Below, piece by piece: positions 33,001 to 47,146 of a DNA stretch of 64,000 bases. Under the pieces are notes generated by a model. It saw only the letters and a list, made by a program, of their open reading frames with translations, searched no databases and had not been told where the DNA came from. Within the stretch, counting starts at the first letter, position 1. Each line of letters begins with the position of its first letter. A program made the translations under genes and the position numbers. Origin of the DNA: Brugia malayi (Eukaryota > Nematoda > Chromadorea > Rhabditida > Onchocercidae); assembly GCF_000002995.4 (NCBI RefSeq), contig NW_025062479.1, forward strand, positions 12,257,721-12,321,720. Direction: 5' to 3'.

Positions 33001-33574
33001 TTTCACTCTCTTCTGCTTCCGTTTGTACCTAACTTTACTGCTTTACATCTGTCAAATATCAATAGTTTCAGAAATCCCGAGACATCTCATCTCTCGAACA
33101 TTTAATATGGTGACAGTCGACATAATGCACTGCGAGGGCTGTATCACCACCAGCTCTTAGCATTGCAAATTTAATTGCTTCCTGCAAACTGCATATTCAT
33201 CATATCTGTATGCATCATTATCTCCCATAAATTTTTTTACAAACTAATCATGTATGCAATGAAAGTCTTTCTCTCCACATCGATTTCGGATTCATTACAT
33301 TAATAATCAAACAAAAGTTACATTTTGAAATGCAACGGAATAACTGAAATATTTTACATGAATTTCAAGTTGTACCAAATTAGATCAAGAATGGAGTGGT
33401 CTCGCAACTCATATGCAAGTTGCATGAGAGAATAGCACAAAGTATGGGTTCGCCGCAATACGAGGACAGTCTGCTTGCTAATCTGCGAATTTTACACGAT
33501 TTATTTTTTAGCAATGACTGTAAATGGTGCCAAGCTGTGATAGTCTCATTCAAGCAGTTCACATCAGCAAGAAA
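30041..33574. other. unc-3 3' flank and intergenic region
   Basis: AT-rich DNA with no recognised gene. A possible unc-3 polyadenylation signal (aataaa) is at 30333-30338, after a T-run. A short (aat) run lies at 32103-32118. Several open frames of 60-80 codons occur (for example 30945-31181) but none resembles a protein I know. Confidence 0.6.
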
Positions 33575-35437
33575 ATGGAGCAGAATGCTGATATGATGAA
33601 TGATAGAAATGTTAGTGATTGTAATCAATAAGGGAGGGTATTTTTGTAATTATGGATTAGCAATGAACTTTTGTTTTGAATTTTCAAAGTACCTGTTTGA
33701 ATCGAAATCCTTGAGCTTCGGGACATCTAAATGATTTTCATCTACTGCCAGTACTTTTCATCTTATCGTTGTTCACAACAAATAACATGTGTATCCGAAC
33801 GGATAATAAAGCTTTCAGAATGAAGGGAAAACATTTATCAGCGCCAACACCTGGGAAATACCCGTATCAGAAATGACCAAAAATATGGTAAATCCAATTC
33901 GGCAAATCTGTGACTCTCTATTGGTGTCATCCAATACGAAAAAACCATTACTTAAATTAAACCTTGGAGATCCGACTATTTCTGGCGCACTACCTGTATG
34001 TTCAACTGCGATTCAGGCCATAAGTGAAGCATTAACTAGTCGTAAATACGAGGGTTATGCACCTGCCATTGGTAATTTACCATTATCATTCATGATAAAT
34101 TGCCTAAATCATTCCATTATTTTGCTCTTTTAAACTGTTTGAAAATCTATTTTTAAAATTTAAAGGATGATTTTTTCTTTTTTTTAAGACCAAGCAGTGC
34201 AACTTAATATCTTTTACTTATTTTATCGTTCTTCCAATAAAATTTCAACACTTTGTCAAAGTCATTTAGGATTTATTTTTCATTTTTAGGAATTCTGGAA
34301 GCTCGAGAGGCGATAGCCCGACACTTCACACATCCTGAAGCACCAGTTACCGCGGATTCGGTCCTTTTAACCAGTGGTTGCTCACATGCTATTGAAATGG
34401 CAATCGAAGCGCTGGCAAATCCAGGCGACAACATTCTTGTACCAGCACCTGGCTTTCCCTTATACTCAACTCTTATTAAATCTTCAAATGTTGAAGTGTG
34501 TTTGTTTGGAAGTTTCAAGCTTAAGACGCGACACGACTACAAAATTAACTAGAAGAATTTTTACTAAATTTTTCTTGAAGTGAGGAATGAAATAAAACAA
34601 TAGATCATCCTTTGATTGAAGGTGCTCACATTTCAGAGTCGTTATTATTACTTCGATATAATGAATGACTCGCAACTGGATCTGGCTCAACTGAAATCTG
34701 TGATTGATAACAGAACTCGTGCCATAGTCGTCAATAACCCTCCAAACCCAACCGGCATAGTTTTAAGCAAAAATCAGCTGGAATCGATATTACAAGTCGC
34801 TTTTGAAAAACGGATCCCTATAATTGCTGATGAAGTTTATGGAACGATGACCTATAATGGAGCTGAATTTCATCCAATAGCAACTCTGAAACCGAAAGTA
34901 CCGATACTTACTTGTGATAGTATTGCCAAACGGTTTCTTCTACCAGGATGGCGACTTGGATGGATTATCATCCACGATCGGTATGCAGCACTGCAACCTA
35001 TTCGAAATGGACTAATAGCATTAGCTCAAAAAATTGTAGGTCCTTGCGTGCTAATTCAAGGTGCATTGCCACGTATCTTGCACTCAACCAATGCTAATTT
35101 TTTTCGACAGGTGAACCGCACTATTCACCGCAATGCAAGCATTGTATTTGAGTGCCTAAGAAAAGTGCCGGGTTTGCAACCTCTCGCTCCTAACGGGACA
35201 ATGTACATGATGGTAGCCATTGACGAGCACATATATGGAAGAGACGAAATTTTCATTCGAGACTTACTCGTGGAAGAAAATATCATCTGTCTTCCAGGTT
35301 GCGTTTTTCATTGTGATGGTTGGTTTCGTTTGGTACTCACCTGCAGCGAGCACGATACCCGTGAAGCTTGCGCTCGCATTGCGCAATTTTGTTTACGGCG
35401 TTATTCACACATCTTGGATCAGGGAATTGTTACTTGA
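33575..35437 (+). CDS. tatn-1: Tyrosine aminotransferase
   Basis: PLP-dependent enzyme that transfers the amino group of tyrosine to 2-oxoglutarate, the first step of tyrosine breakdown in the cytosol. Exons 33575-33610, 33819-34071, 34290-34495 and 34637-35437 give 431 residues (human enzyme 454). From TWEIPVSEMTKNMVNPIRQI onward it tracks the human protein closely: LGDPTISGALP, KYEGYAPAIG, LTSGCSHAI, VPAPGFPLY, NNPPNPTG (about 198-205), IADEVYG (Asp about 230, which contacts the PLP ring nitrogen in this fold) and SIAKRFLLPGWRLGW, with the Schiff-base lysine at about K263. The first exon (MEQNADMMNDRN) rests only on an ATG, a gttagt donor and matching phase. If the transcript instead starts at the acceptor before 33819, the first in-frame ATG is 33873. 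Confidence 0.93.
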
Positions 35438-38400
35438 TACTTTCATTTATCACCTCATTCATGATCTCCACTCTCGAACTCCATGTTGTTATGCTATAAC
35501 CTTAAAATTGAAGTTTTCCTAATTTCACATTACATGGGAATTATATTGTAATTGTTTAGATGTCCACGCAGCAATCGATCAATATTTGTAGGCATGTAAG
35601 AAGGTTATGTTGCTTTTATGTGCTCAGATTGAACTTCTTTTCACCGACATTATCAGCATTATTGCTCCGTTCAAATATTAGTTATATGTAATCTTTTTGT
35701 GGTGAAAAGTTGTGTCTAAGCACGGTTGAGAAGGGTTCATCCACTTTTGTCTCAGTTAATTGGTCACTTTTTCATTGTTACTCTAATAAGAAATCATAAT
35801 AATACAGCATACAGATAGTAGAATCCGGCAAATTAGGATTATTCTCCCCTTCTCTTTCCTCTTCCCTCTCCATTTTCACTCCCTATTACTTTTAATTATT
35901 GCCTTATTATTTATAAAAGACGATACAATACGCTACGCTCTTTTCTTTTGATATACTCAACTGATAATTTGGTGAAGTGAATATGTGAGGTGACTGAAAG
36001 AATTATTTAAAGAAACAGTCGTAAATGATGTCAAAAAATGTTCTTCCTAGAGCAGCAAATATCAAAAATGTTCGAATATGCAGTTTGAAATGTCTTGAAT
36101 TAGTAGTGGAATTTTTTGATGTACTTTAAGTAATGAATTTAGCAATAGATATTCGTAAAATGTCATCCGACATTCCTATCATACTTGGCACTTTTTAAAC
36201 TTATTTCATCATGGAAAGTGTAAAAAAACAACAATTTTTTCCAAAATGATTTTAAAATAATTGTTCCAAACCAGTTTTAAAATAAAGTTAATTGACCAGT
36301 GGAAATTTTTTGCCCCGAAACATGCTTTCAAAATAATTTGACGAAATGAAATTATGAAGTCCCTCGCCACTTTGCAATCAAAAATATCCAGGAAGCACTG
36401 AGATAATGGAATTACCGAAATTCTTAGGTTTTATTTTGTAACAAACATTGCATTTGAGGCATCTCTCAGTTGTCACTTGCTACTGCTGACATGATCAAAT
36501 GTTTTGTTACGCGAAGTTGGGTTCATTATCATCCACGCTCAATGATCTGATATTCAAATACAAAAGTAGTGCTGAAAGTTGTTGAAGAAAAATATTGGCT
36601 AAGTTCAAGTAATCGTGACTTTACTTTTGCCAGTAACTTGAAGACCGTATAATGCAAATATGGAAAAAACCACTATCCCATTTAAAAAATGCGAGATAAT
36701 CTGAAACCTTTCTGTAGAAAATAAAATAATGGTTTTACATTCTACTAAAAAGAAATTTTTGCTAAGCTTATCTGATAATCGGATAACGAAGGATGAGTTT
36801 TAGTGTTTTCTCTCATTAATGCAGTCTGACTATATCCACTCCTCGGTATTTTTACATATTGTAGTAGGAAATACTTCCGGAATAGGCCCATAAATGCAAG
36901 TTGTAAAAAAATTATTTTCAATCCAAATGGTTCACATCCGTAGTTTTTTTGAAATCTGTAGAGTTACGTACGTCCTGCAGACGTCATTTTGTATTTGAGA
37001 TTCTCTTCTGCTGTTGTTTGCAATTAAAATGTTTAAAAAATATTCTACTAAAACTTCTTTATATAAGATTTTCAGCAGTAATGGGTAAAAAGAATGAAGT
37101 AGTATTGTATAAACCTTTGAATTCCTTGAATGAATTAGTACCAAGAATTTAAGCTGTCATTGTTGAAATCAGTATTGAAATAGGTCGCTTTTATGATAAA
37201 ATTGCTTTTATTACATTAGACTTCGCAAAATTAAAAAAAAAAAAAAAAAGAGATTAAGGAACATAATTTCGAATGGAAATTACTACATCTTAGTAAATAT
37301 TTCCATAATCTTTGGAAATGCACCAACCGATCGATCTAGATTATCAGAAATCGTTATGCAAGAGGTAATTCGTCGGTTAAAGACGAAAGTCACATTTTTG
37401 ACATATATGCCTGCAAAGATGAAGTGCAACCGTCACTTCTTTTATCAGAAATTCTTATGCACTATTTTACTGATTTGGTGATAAGGAACAATTGCAGGTA
37501 CAAATGTTTTTTGGTGTGAAATGGTTAAAATAGTGTACTGCAAAATGGTAATGATGTTTGATTGGATTAAAGGAAACAATGATTTGTTTGAGGTTAAGAA
37601 TGTGACAGTAGCGCACTTGAATAGAAACAAAATTAAAGATCCATTGAAATTACCTTGTTAAAATGAGAGGCAGAGATCATACTCAGAGGTTAACTGTGGA
37701 AGTGCTATGTAAGCGATCATGCTGTCGAACAAACGGGGAATTGTTTAATGAACTCCGTCTGACTTGAAGTTTCATGTTTAGCTGATTAAATCGTTTTATT
37801 TAATAGCAGTTTATATTTCAAATGAACTGAAGAGTATAGATGATGGAGAGATGACAACATCTATTTTAAGAGTCAGGAAAAGAGTGGTGGAATAAAATGC
37901 AATCTATTCTGTGTCCAAACGTTTCAGAAATGATAGTTTCAGCATTGTGACATGTGGATAAGGAAGAAAAGATAATTAATGCCTAAAGTTTGATTATGAG
38001 CGAGAATGGTAAGTCATAGTTGTTTTAAAATTGAACTGCAATTTTATAGGTAGCGTAAATTTTTATCATTGATTGGCAAAGGAGCATCTATAAAGAGAGC
38101 AAAGAGTATGCAATCGAAAGAAAACACGTTACGTGAAACGAATGAATTATACTATGTGCTACGTAAAATATACGTCTGTATCCATCAAATCAATACATTA
38201 GCGGATGGATACTGATAAATTCTGCAGTTGGATACCGATCAAAGGAAAATCTTTATGAGGGAAGTAACGAACAAACAAACTGCAATATAAACTAGTTGTA
38301 CTTTTTGAAGATTCCCGCTCTTATTCTAAAGCAAAAAAAATTATGATCATTGTATTATGTTTAAACACTAGTGTAACACAATCTAGTTTGATCTGATCTT

Positions 38401-40562
38401 CTTTTTTGGGAACTTTTTATGCTTGGGTATTTTTTGAAGTCATAAAAGGTGAAAGTAAGCAAATATTATCATTGCAGAAAAAAGCTTTGTAGAAGAAGTA
38501 TGAAGAGTGATCGTTTTTTATATCTGCCACTGCAGTGCTTTTATTATTCACTCAAATGTCGCATCATATTCAATGTAAACCGTTGAATGTTGACTGTTGA
38601 TGTCACTCTTTTCACTGAAGCTGAAATGTTGTTCAACGAATTGATTAGATCACGAGACACTTCATTGCTTAGGATCACTGCAAAGGACTGGTTGTAAAAG
38701 ATGAGTTAACTGTTTCATCTTCAAATGACGGTGTGTGCTGCTGCTAAGGATTTCAATTCGGATCTCATTTTTCTAGATTTTATTTTTGCTCCATCTGATT
38801 TTAATCAGTAAAATTTGTTTATTTGCTTTGGTTCATCAGAAAATTTGTCATAAATATAGAACAAAAAAGGATTTGATTTTAACTAACTGAATTATTATAT
38901 CGAATTTCACTTTTATGAAATTCGGTATGTCAAATTATGTTTAACATTCTATTTTTTTTATGGTGATTACTGAAGCTAAAACAAATTAATGAATTTGATA
39001 GAACAAGATTTCGAAGTACGGCTTTAATCCAAAATTTTCATTTTTCATTCATCATGTGAGGTACTCCCGCGGATCTGTATCAGTTCATATTTACATGTAC
39101 AACCACCATTCAGCTAGTTGTATGAGGTAGTCATTCGTAACGGTATTCTGAATATTTAAATATTCATTAAAATATCCTTCAATAAATTAATTTTGATTTC
39201 ATATACTTATCGCTTGGGTCAATTTAGGTTTATAAATAATCATTTTCTAACATCTTGTAATTTTTAAATATCTCCAGCATTTATGAACTCGAATGATCTG
39301 CTTTTAAGTTTAGATTTAATATTCGAAACTGTTGTATTAATTTTTTTGTAGGAAGTGAAATTCAAATTTGAACTCATCGAGTAGTTGTGGCAGATATAAG
39401 TTTTGTGCACAAATAGCTTGTACGTCTTATCATATACTGACTGTCGATAATTCAACTGCTCATTTGGTCGATAATTCAGTTAGATTTTTCGAATCATGTT
39501 TCAGGATATAAACGATGCTAACATGACATATGCTGTTTTTTTTTTTTTTTTTCGCTACAAAGAAAATTGTTAAAAGAAGGCACGAACATTGAAGTTACCC
39601 ATGGTATTCAAAGAACATTCGGTTTTAATGGGTTCAAAATGGTTTTCTACTGTCCTTAATAAAAGCGATATCATCTTTCGAAATTGGTTATCCTGCTGAA
39701 CCTAAGAGCCATTCATCGAAGCTGATCAGAAAATGAGGATTTTGGCAATAGCCGGTACAAAGGGATGTAATGAGTATAGTATATATCAAGGGTGTTGGCG
39801 GTTTATCAGTATCGTGCCATTCATCAATATCTACAATTCTATTCATAAAAATTTCAGAATTGACTTCAATGGGTAAAATGCTGAAAATCCTATACAAAGA
39901 AGTTTTAGTAGAATAGTTTTTTTTTTTTTAACATTATTCCTCAATATCCTCGACTAATTGTTCACGGAGAACATCTGTTTATGCCCTTTTTAATTTAAAA
40001 TGATTAATTAATAGTTTTTTCAATCTAAGGGCATTTTCTTCTTTTATTAATAAGTTGGTATACTACCGGAGATTTCGGAACTTCGGAAGCATTCAACATT
40101 TATTAATGATTGAAGAAAGATTTGAAATGAAATTTACTGCTGTAACAATTTTGCACTTCTTTAGCATCAGCCTTTCGCTGAAGATGAATCTTTTGCTATT
40201 TCAAACTTATTTTAATTTCCATTCATTCGGCGATACTTAAAGCATTTCTCTAGCTACGATAAAGGAAAAAATCTTGACTGCAGGCTTCTTTATTTTATCC
40301 TTTTTCATTTCTATTTCTAAAATATTTTAGAGTCTATCTCTGCGTTATTTCTATAGCGAATATAAAAGACTGATACTAAGAAATATAAATGAATAAAACT
40401 TTAATATCATCCATTGGGTACTAAAAATACTAAATTACCAACGATAATTACCATTTCTCTGATAAAAGAATCTGTAAAAGTACTAACTTTTGATAATTTG
40501 ATTTGATTGAGTAGTATTTTTTAGTATTCCCTGTAGCGACAAGTTACAGTAAAGCTATTACT

Positions 40563-40589
40563 TTTCTCGAAACATTATGTTTCGAGAAA
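40563..40589. repeat. Perfect 13-bp palindrome with a one-base centre
   Basis: tttctcgaaacat, one T, then atgtttcgagaaa. It contains two TTCnnGAA units, the core of a heat-shock-factor site, but no gene I can identify is close, so a regulatory role is only a possibility. Confidence 0.8.
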
Positions 40590-43146
40590 GGCTAAAATAG
40601 CACCATTCCGTAACGGCCTCCAGTTCTTTTGTTGTACTTTATAGAATATGCATTTATTTTCTCTGTTTCAACTTTTATTACCATCCCTTCTTCAGCATGA
40701 ATATAGGTGCTGAAACAGTTCTTCAACTTAATAGCCGATTTCAGAAACACTACAGTCAGAACCACTATATGATATCACAGATTGAATCAAAATTTTAGGT
40801 GAAGAAGTGGGAAGGAGAGGTCTACGAGGCTTACAGATGAGAATATGAATTGTATGAATATTTTACCTGGTAAGCACTTCTGTACAAACTATTCCTCTAT
40901 ATTTTCTTGGCTTATTTCTACAAAAGTTGAGAAAATTTGGTTCCATTTTTCTCTTTTCATTTTGGAAATTTGTAATTATTTCAATACCGGTAGGACACAT
41001 TTGCTCATTTGATGTGTTGTTTACACTATTGTAATTGAAATAAGATTTCGAGTTATCTCGGCTACCTGAATAAGGTGTATGGTTGAGTGACTAAGATGAA
41101 ATAGTTTAAAGGATATACACGAAAAATTACAACAAAAATTCTAAAATTATTCACTAACTGTTTTTCAGGACGAACAAGAGTATATGTTATCTTTGACATC
41201 TTGAAATTAGCTTAACTTTTTGAAGATAACCGCTTCTTTTCTATCTCTGAATAAATAACTATGCTTGTTTCCATCAGAAAGTGCTTATTGCGCCTAACAT
41301 CGACCATTCTGAACTGAGCATATGTGTACGTATTATGTGCATATATCCTTCCGAAAATCTCACGCCGAAATACCACTGAAAATCAAGCAACCATACCATC
41401 GTGATACTCTGATGTTGCGAAATCCACTGGACAGGATGCTATCTTTAGCTTGTATTTATATATCAGTGTGTTGTGACGATGAAGGAGAACTGATGGTGGT
41501 AAATTTTAGAGAGGAAAAGTTGCTTCGCATTGGTCACTGGTAATAAGTGCATCTGAGGCTTTATTCTTAAGATCCGTTCACTAGTGTCACGTATACTGTA
41601 CTGAGATTTTTTGTCTTACTGTCACTAATTAAGATTGAGTGCCATCCGGAAACCTGATTGTTAATATCGATGTCGTGATGGACAACAAAGAAACGAAGGA
41701 TTAAGAGAACATACAAAACTGTGATGTGAAAAATAAATGTGCTGATGACGAATTCGGTTTATGATCGTCTTAAATTTCACTTCTTTGGCTCACGTGAAAG
41801 GCATCATGTTAATGAAGATAGGATTGACCTTGTTCTGTTTTTTGCTCATCACAGTTCTCGTCTTCATTTTTAATTAGCCACTTAAATGCATTCCTGCAGT
41901 ACCGGTTGAACTGCTCCATCATTCACCAAATCAATGAACCATAAATGTATCTAAGTGCATCCAAATTTTTTCTAAATTATCAGCGCTATTGGATCATCCT
42001 TATTCTGTGCTTCAGTTTTCTCTAAATTTCTGACAATAATCTTTTTTATACAATTTATAAAATTGCTGGGTCCTCATCAATTTTCGAAATATGAATGACA
42101 GAGATGACCCCGAGGTCAAATTCTGTAAGATGTTAACAGTTTGTTGATATAAGTGAAATAAATTGTCGACAACAATATAAAGGGTGATTTGAATTATTAT
42201 TCAACTGAAGCATTGATTTCAGATTGAATCTCTGGTATGGCTTATAGGTAATTAATTAAGTAAGCACTTTCCTATAGAGCACAAAGAAGAATCTTACTTT
42301 TCCCAACCAATATTTCCCGTATTCTTACTCATCCTGCTTGGTTTATCCTACCCTCACTGAAAACAAAATGTGCTTTCTTCCGCTTTCTGTTTGTAATATA
42401 CAAGCTGAGTTAAGAAAATATTTTGCAATGCATGCTGATTAATTAATCGAAGAAGCTCGATGTAATATTTGAATTATATGGAAATTTGGACAGATTATAA
42501 AATAAACTAAAATTGCGAGCCGTTCGAGTAACTTAACTTACATATCATGGGATTGAAAGCGTTTTTTTCTTATTTGAAGTCAGGGATTTGAACTTCGTTT
42601 CATTTGGTGGGACGGAATATTCCATAGGAAACCAACCGCAACTTCTGTACAAAGCATTTCCTGAAAGTTCTGATGAAACAGGTTTTTAGAAGGCAACAAT
42701 GTGCTTCTCTAACCATAGTTTTGTGCTGACTTTTGTGCTTCAAGGTTCTGCTGACCGGTTCCATTTTTCAGAATATTGATAGGAATAGGTAAATTTTGAT
42801 ACTTAATTTTTCAGAGGGGGAGAGAATCTCGCTGCCCTTGCAATTGTGGAACATAGATGGATTTGAATACTTTATAAAAACAAGTCAATACATCACGCAC
42901 ATCATTTTCAGCTTACTGAATTTATCATCAATTGACAAATGACACGTTTGCGATAAGCTTCAGTTTATATTAAACTCGTACCACACACATCTTCTCACTA
43001 CTCGAGAAATGACATAACAATCAGTTGTATGCTTATTGCGAATTTTAATGGTAAGTAGCATTGGATAAACATCATCTCGTTCCTTTTCTTCTTTAACACC
43101 ATTTTCATCAAAATTCACGTAATGTTTTTTTCTGATTTCATAGGTG

Positions 43147-43350
43147 TTACGGATACTGGCAACAAAACAGCTGTCCTTTTAATTCCTGTACTTTTCTACC
43201 CAATCTTTGACGTAAGTTTAAGCACGGAAATGTTGACTTCACTTCATCTTTTGGTACTGTTGTGCAACAAAATACAATGTTGAGTGAAGCAAACAGTAAC
43301 AGCATCAGTCCGGAAAATCGAAAACCTTCCAACTTTCCTTTGAACTCCAT
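43147..43350 (-). CDS. Possible small secreted peptide, 67 residues
   Basis: Single open frame, ATG at 43350-43348. Residues about 12-28 form a hydrophobic stretch (FSGLMLLLFASLNIVFCC) like a signal peptide preceded by basic residues. The remainder has a lone cysteine and a C-terminal CC pair, with a basic RLGRK segment that could be a processing site. No family is recognised and there is no supporting neighbour. It could equally be a chance frame. Confidence 0.25.
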   Translation of the reverse strand: MEFKGKLEGFRFSGLMLLLFASLNIVFCCTTVPKDEVKSTFPCLNLRQRLGRKVQELKGQLFCCQYP

Positions 43351-44655
43351 TTTTTTTGTAGTATTTGTATATAAAGATGCCTTCTCCTACGCCCTGAGAA
43401 AGAAAGATGCAAAGTAAAAATTCCCCTTTCTGAGAGTTCTCGTTGAAATAAACTATGAGATGACCAGAAAGGCAGAAAGATCACCAAAGAATTGTTATAA
43501 AAACTCATAAACAATAAGCCGATCGGTTGCCATTCAGCCAGTTAGTGACCCGTATGATAGATTCTCGACCAGTTAGCTCATGGTAGAGAATCAGTCAATG
43601 GGAAAGAAAAAAAAAATCAAAAACTGAGAGGAAAAAAGGAAACAATTGATGAAACAACTGATGGCTGAAATGCATTTCACGTGCATTCCGGAAACCTGTT
43701 TAATTCCATTTCCTCTCGATTCTTCCCTCCTTGCCCATGCAATACAGTAACTTGTCAACGAGGGAAGAATTACATGTAAACAGTACCGCAGCAGCGCACC
43801 AAACAATTAGCTGTCCTATCAATAAGTGACTAACTCTTAGCTTACTCATTGCTTATAGTTTGAAAAAAGTTATAATTTGAGGCCATTCATTGCCAGCCAT
43901 TGACCACTTTATGTTGTTAAAAGAGGCACTGTTACAATTGCGCCACGACAAATAATCTAACCATATTAGTTAGAAATTGCAAATGCCCCAGCAGTAATTC
44001 TCAGTATCTCTCTTATTCCTTTTTACAAATGCATAATGATTTCTCTTCTGCATAACTACTGTTCAATCACAATTCAAAAAGTGTTAGGCAGTTTAGAGCT
44101 CCATTGCTAACCTTGATTCGAAACAGTAAATCTGTGCTTCGCAGCTATTCAGGAAGGTTTTGAAGAATTTCTGCTTTCGCTATACCTTTCACAGCTAATC
44201 TCTTCTGAGACCATGGATGTTGGGATGTGGGGACGCTACACTTAAGCCATTCACATATTAGAAAATACTCGGAGGACATGTATCCTTCAGTCGATTTCAT
44301 CGTCGTAGTAAGGAGAGTTGGTGGAAGTATAAGAGAGGAGAAGAAAGCTGAGCAATCTTATCAGTGATGCTTTTGTGATGTGAAGAAACTTGCCATTTCC
44401 TACCGAAAAAAGGAACATTGGCTCATCGGTGGCACAAGTCCAGAAGGAGTAATAGTGTAAGCCAAACGGGTCAGATAGTCAGTTTAAAGCTTCAGGCCAA
44501 GTCAAAGATGCCAAGTAAGAGGCGAAAGAGAGCTTCCCATAGTCAAATGTTACCAAATTACTTCTTCTGATTCAAGAATGCTTGCTGTTCACTTCGCGTT
44601 TAAATCTCTTCGAATTCCGTGCTACATATATCTGTCCATCTATCGGTCTATCTAC

Positions 44656-44715
44656 TCCTCTCTCTCTCTCTCTAAATATATATATACATATATATATATA
44701 TATGTGTGTGTGTGT
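44656..44715. repeat. Compound CT/TA/GT microsatellite
   Basis: A CT run is followed by alternating TA and then GT dinucleotides, about 60 bases. Confidence 0.9.
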
Positions 44716-46740
44716 CACTAAGACACAGGAACAAGACATCATCTATCAAAGTCATCGATGGTCGTTCGTATTTTTGGGAATGAATGGGCGCAATCTTTGA
44801 TGCCTTATTTCAAAACCACTGCCGCATCACATTTCTGCTGTCCTCTTGTTTTGCAGTGCTCACCGATTTCATTTTCATGTCCGAAAACTGCCTATGTGCG
44901 AGATCACTTTTGAACAATAGTTTAAGGTGCCCTTGCATTTTCCAATCACACTTTTAAAATAGGTCGAGTCGGTGGATCTTCAAGTTCCAATTGCATGTTT
45001 AACTTCGTTGACCGCAATTTTCTAGAATTTCGGAAATATTGACTAAGCATTTTTATTTTTATTTTTATTTTTTAACCATTTTTATTTTTATTTTTTGGAA
45101 GAAATCCGTAAACACAAATGTAGAATATCACGTCACGCCTAGTGTCGCAACAAAGGGTATCATTTCTCAAGAAGTAACACTGGCAATATCAGATAGAAAA
45201 TGAGTACATGATTCAATCAATTACCTTGTCACACCTGTAGAGCGAATGTATGTAGAAAGGAAATCGGTTGAACATACAAAAGGCTTATAAGTAACTTTCC
45301 CGTAAAGGCAGTGGTCGCCAATTCATTACTACCCTAACAGGTCTCCAGCAACCTATCAACTTTTAAAACTAATCTAAGATTCCCGTGCTTACCTAAACTG
45401 TGAATATGGAAACAACAACTGCACTTGCACTGCAAATGGCGACTGGAGATCCAAAAGGAGAAAACATAGGTCGATTTTGATAATATTATTTATACTTGTG
45501 CCATTATAAGTATGTTCGGGAAGCTGTGAAACTGACGGATGCAGACGTGCAATGTCATTCTGTTACAGTGTCCCCATTTTGCAAGTGATCGTCATTTTTA
45601 TTTTATCGAGGTCTCGTCCCATCAAGGTGTAACAACACCTGTCAGGTTAACGTTACAACTGATACGAATGAAAGAAGCAACCTTTTGCTGTAATTCCTAT
45701 CGCTGGAAATACGCGAGTTTTAGCCCAAGTTTTCGCTTCAAAACTCCTCTCTGGTCCACTGATGACTTCCGTCTTTTTGACTCCAAAGCTTTCTCTCTCT
45801 TACTCTCTCATACACATACATACACGCTCTCCAAAATTTCCCTTGCAAACTATTAATTGATTAAGCAATTCGTGCACTCGCGAGAAATGTGCATGTTTTG
45901 CAATGTTGTTCTTAGTCAATAACCTTACAACTTTATTTACTAAGGCGTAGGTAGACAGCAGAATCGTAATAAATGACAATTTACCAATGGATGATGGGAT
46001 AGAACTGTTGTCTGCTAGGGTTAAAGGTTCACTTACTTCAGTTTTGGCTACATGCTAACTGTATGTTAAAAAACGTCACACTCTGGAAACTAAAACTACA
46101 ATATTACAATCCACGTGGCTTCAACAACGAGGAAGTAGTGACATGTGCATCGAAGATAGTGAACTGAGTTAAATATTCGAACTGGCACATGTCATTTAGT
46201 CCACATTCATCATTAAATAAGTTAGAATCATTCTATTAACTTTTCTTCAGCATCACCTCAGAAACTTCAGCGATTGCGGTAGAAATGACAATGCGCACAC
46301 TTTCACATTTATAACAGACGAAGTGCATGGCTGCTGGAAGAGGTACTTCCCACACTCCCTTCCACCTAGTTATAGCTGTTCTCATCAACTCCACTCATCG
46401 CATATTTTCTTATTTTCCTACTTTTTTTTTCGATATTTTCAACTAGTTCCACAAATTACTGACGACATTTACATTCTTCCACTGTCATAACGTACGTGTC
46501 TGACTGGCCTTACGTAAGTTTATTTTGAAACAACCAGCAACAACTTCCATTAAGCTGAAGAGCTTAGCACCCACTTCCCTCTAATGATCAATGTCATTTA
46601 TCACGCATCTACCCGCCCCTTTCGGTTAACTCAAAAGCCTACCGATAACATGCATAGCTTAACCATTTGCACATTCAGATATCAGTGCAGTGAGCATATC
46701 CCTCGCTATCACTCCAAACCCTTATCATTATCTCCTCGCC

Positions 46741-46905
46741 ATTGTTATTATTAATAATAATTATTATTATTCATTATTATTTATCATTATTATTAATTAC
46801 TGTTATTATTATCATTATTACTATTATTATTAATTATTATTATTATCATTAATTATTATTATTATTAATTATTATTATATTACTATTAATTATTATATTG
46901 AAACT
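46741..46905. repeat. ATT/TTA trinucleotide microsatellite
   Basis: About 165 bases of imperfect ATT repeats interrupted by att-aat turns that make short self-complementary pieces. Confidence 0.9.
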
Positions 46906-47042
46906 ATTATTATCACAAAAATCATTTTCCACTCCTTTTGCAACCAGTGCAGGTTCAAGCTTTCCCTACAAATAGCGATTATATTAAAGTGATAAGTAGG
47001 GGTAGTGATTGGAACCAGCAGTGGTTACTCAACTTGTGCCAC

Positions 47043-47146
47043 AACAACATACGTACACATATACATACATGCCTGCATATATACATATACACACATAAAC
47101 AGACGAGCAGAGGGACAGACACACATACACACACATACATAGGGTC
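47043..47146. repeat. CA/TA-rich simple repeat
   Basis: Imperfect acacat/atacat repeats. A related GTGTGT patch lies at about 47443-47470. Confidence 0.8.

Noticed and set aside
33396..33596. 66-codon open frame just before the aminotransferase gene
   Set aside because: No resemblance to the enzyme N-terminus and out of frame with the likely first exon.
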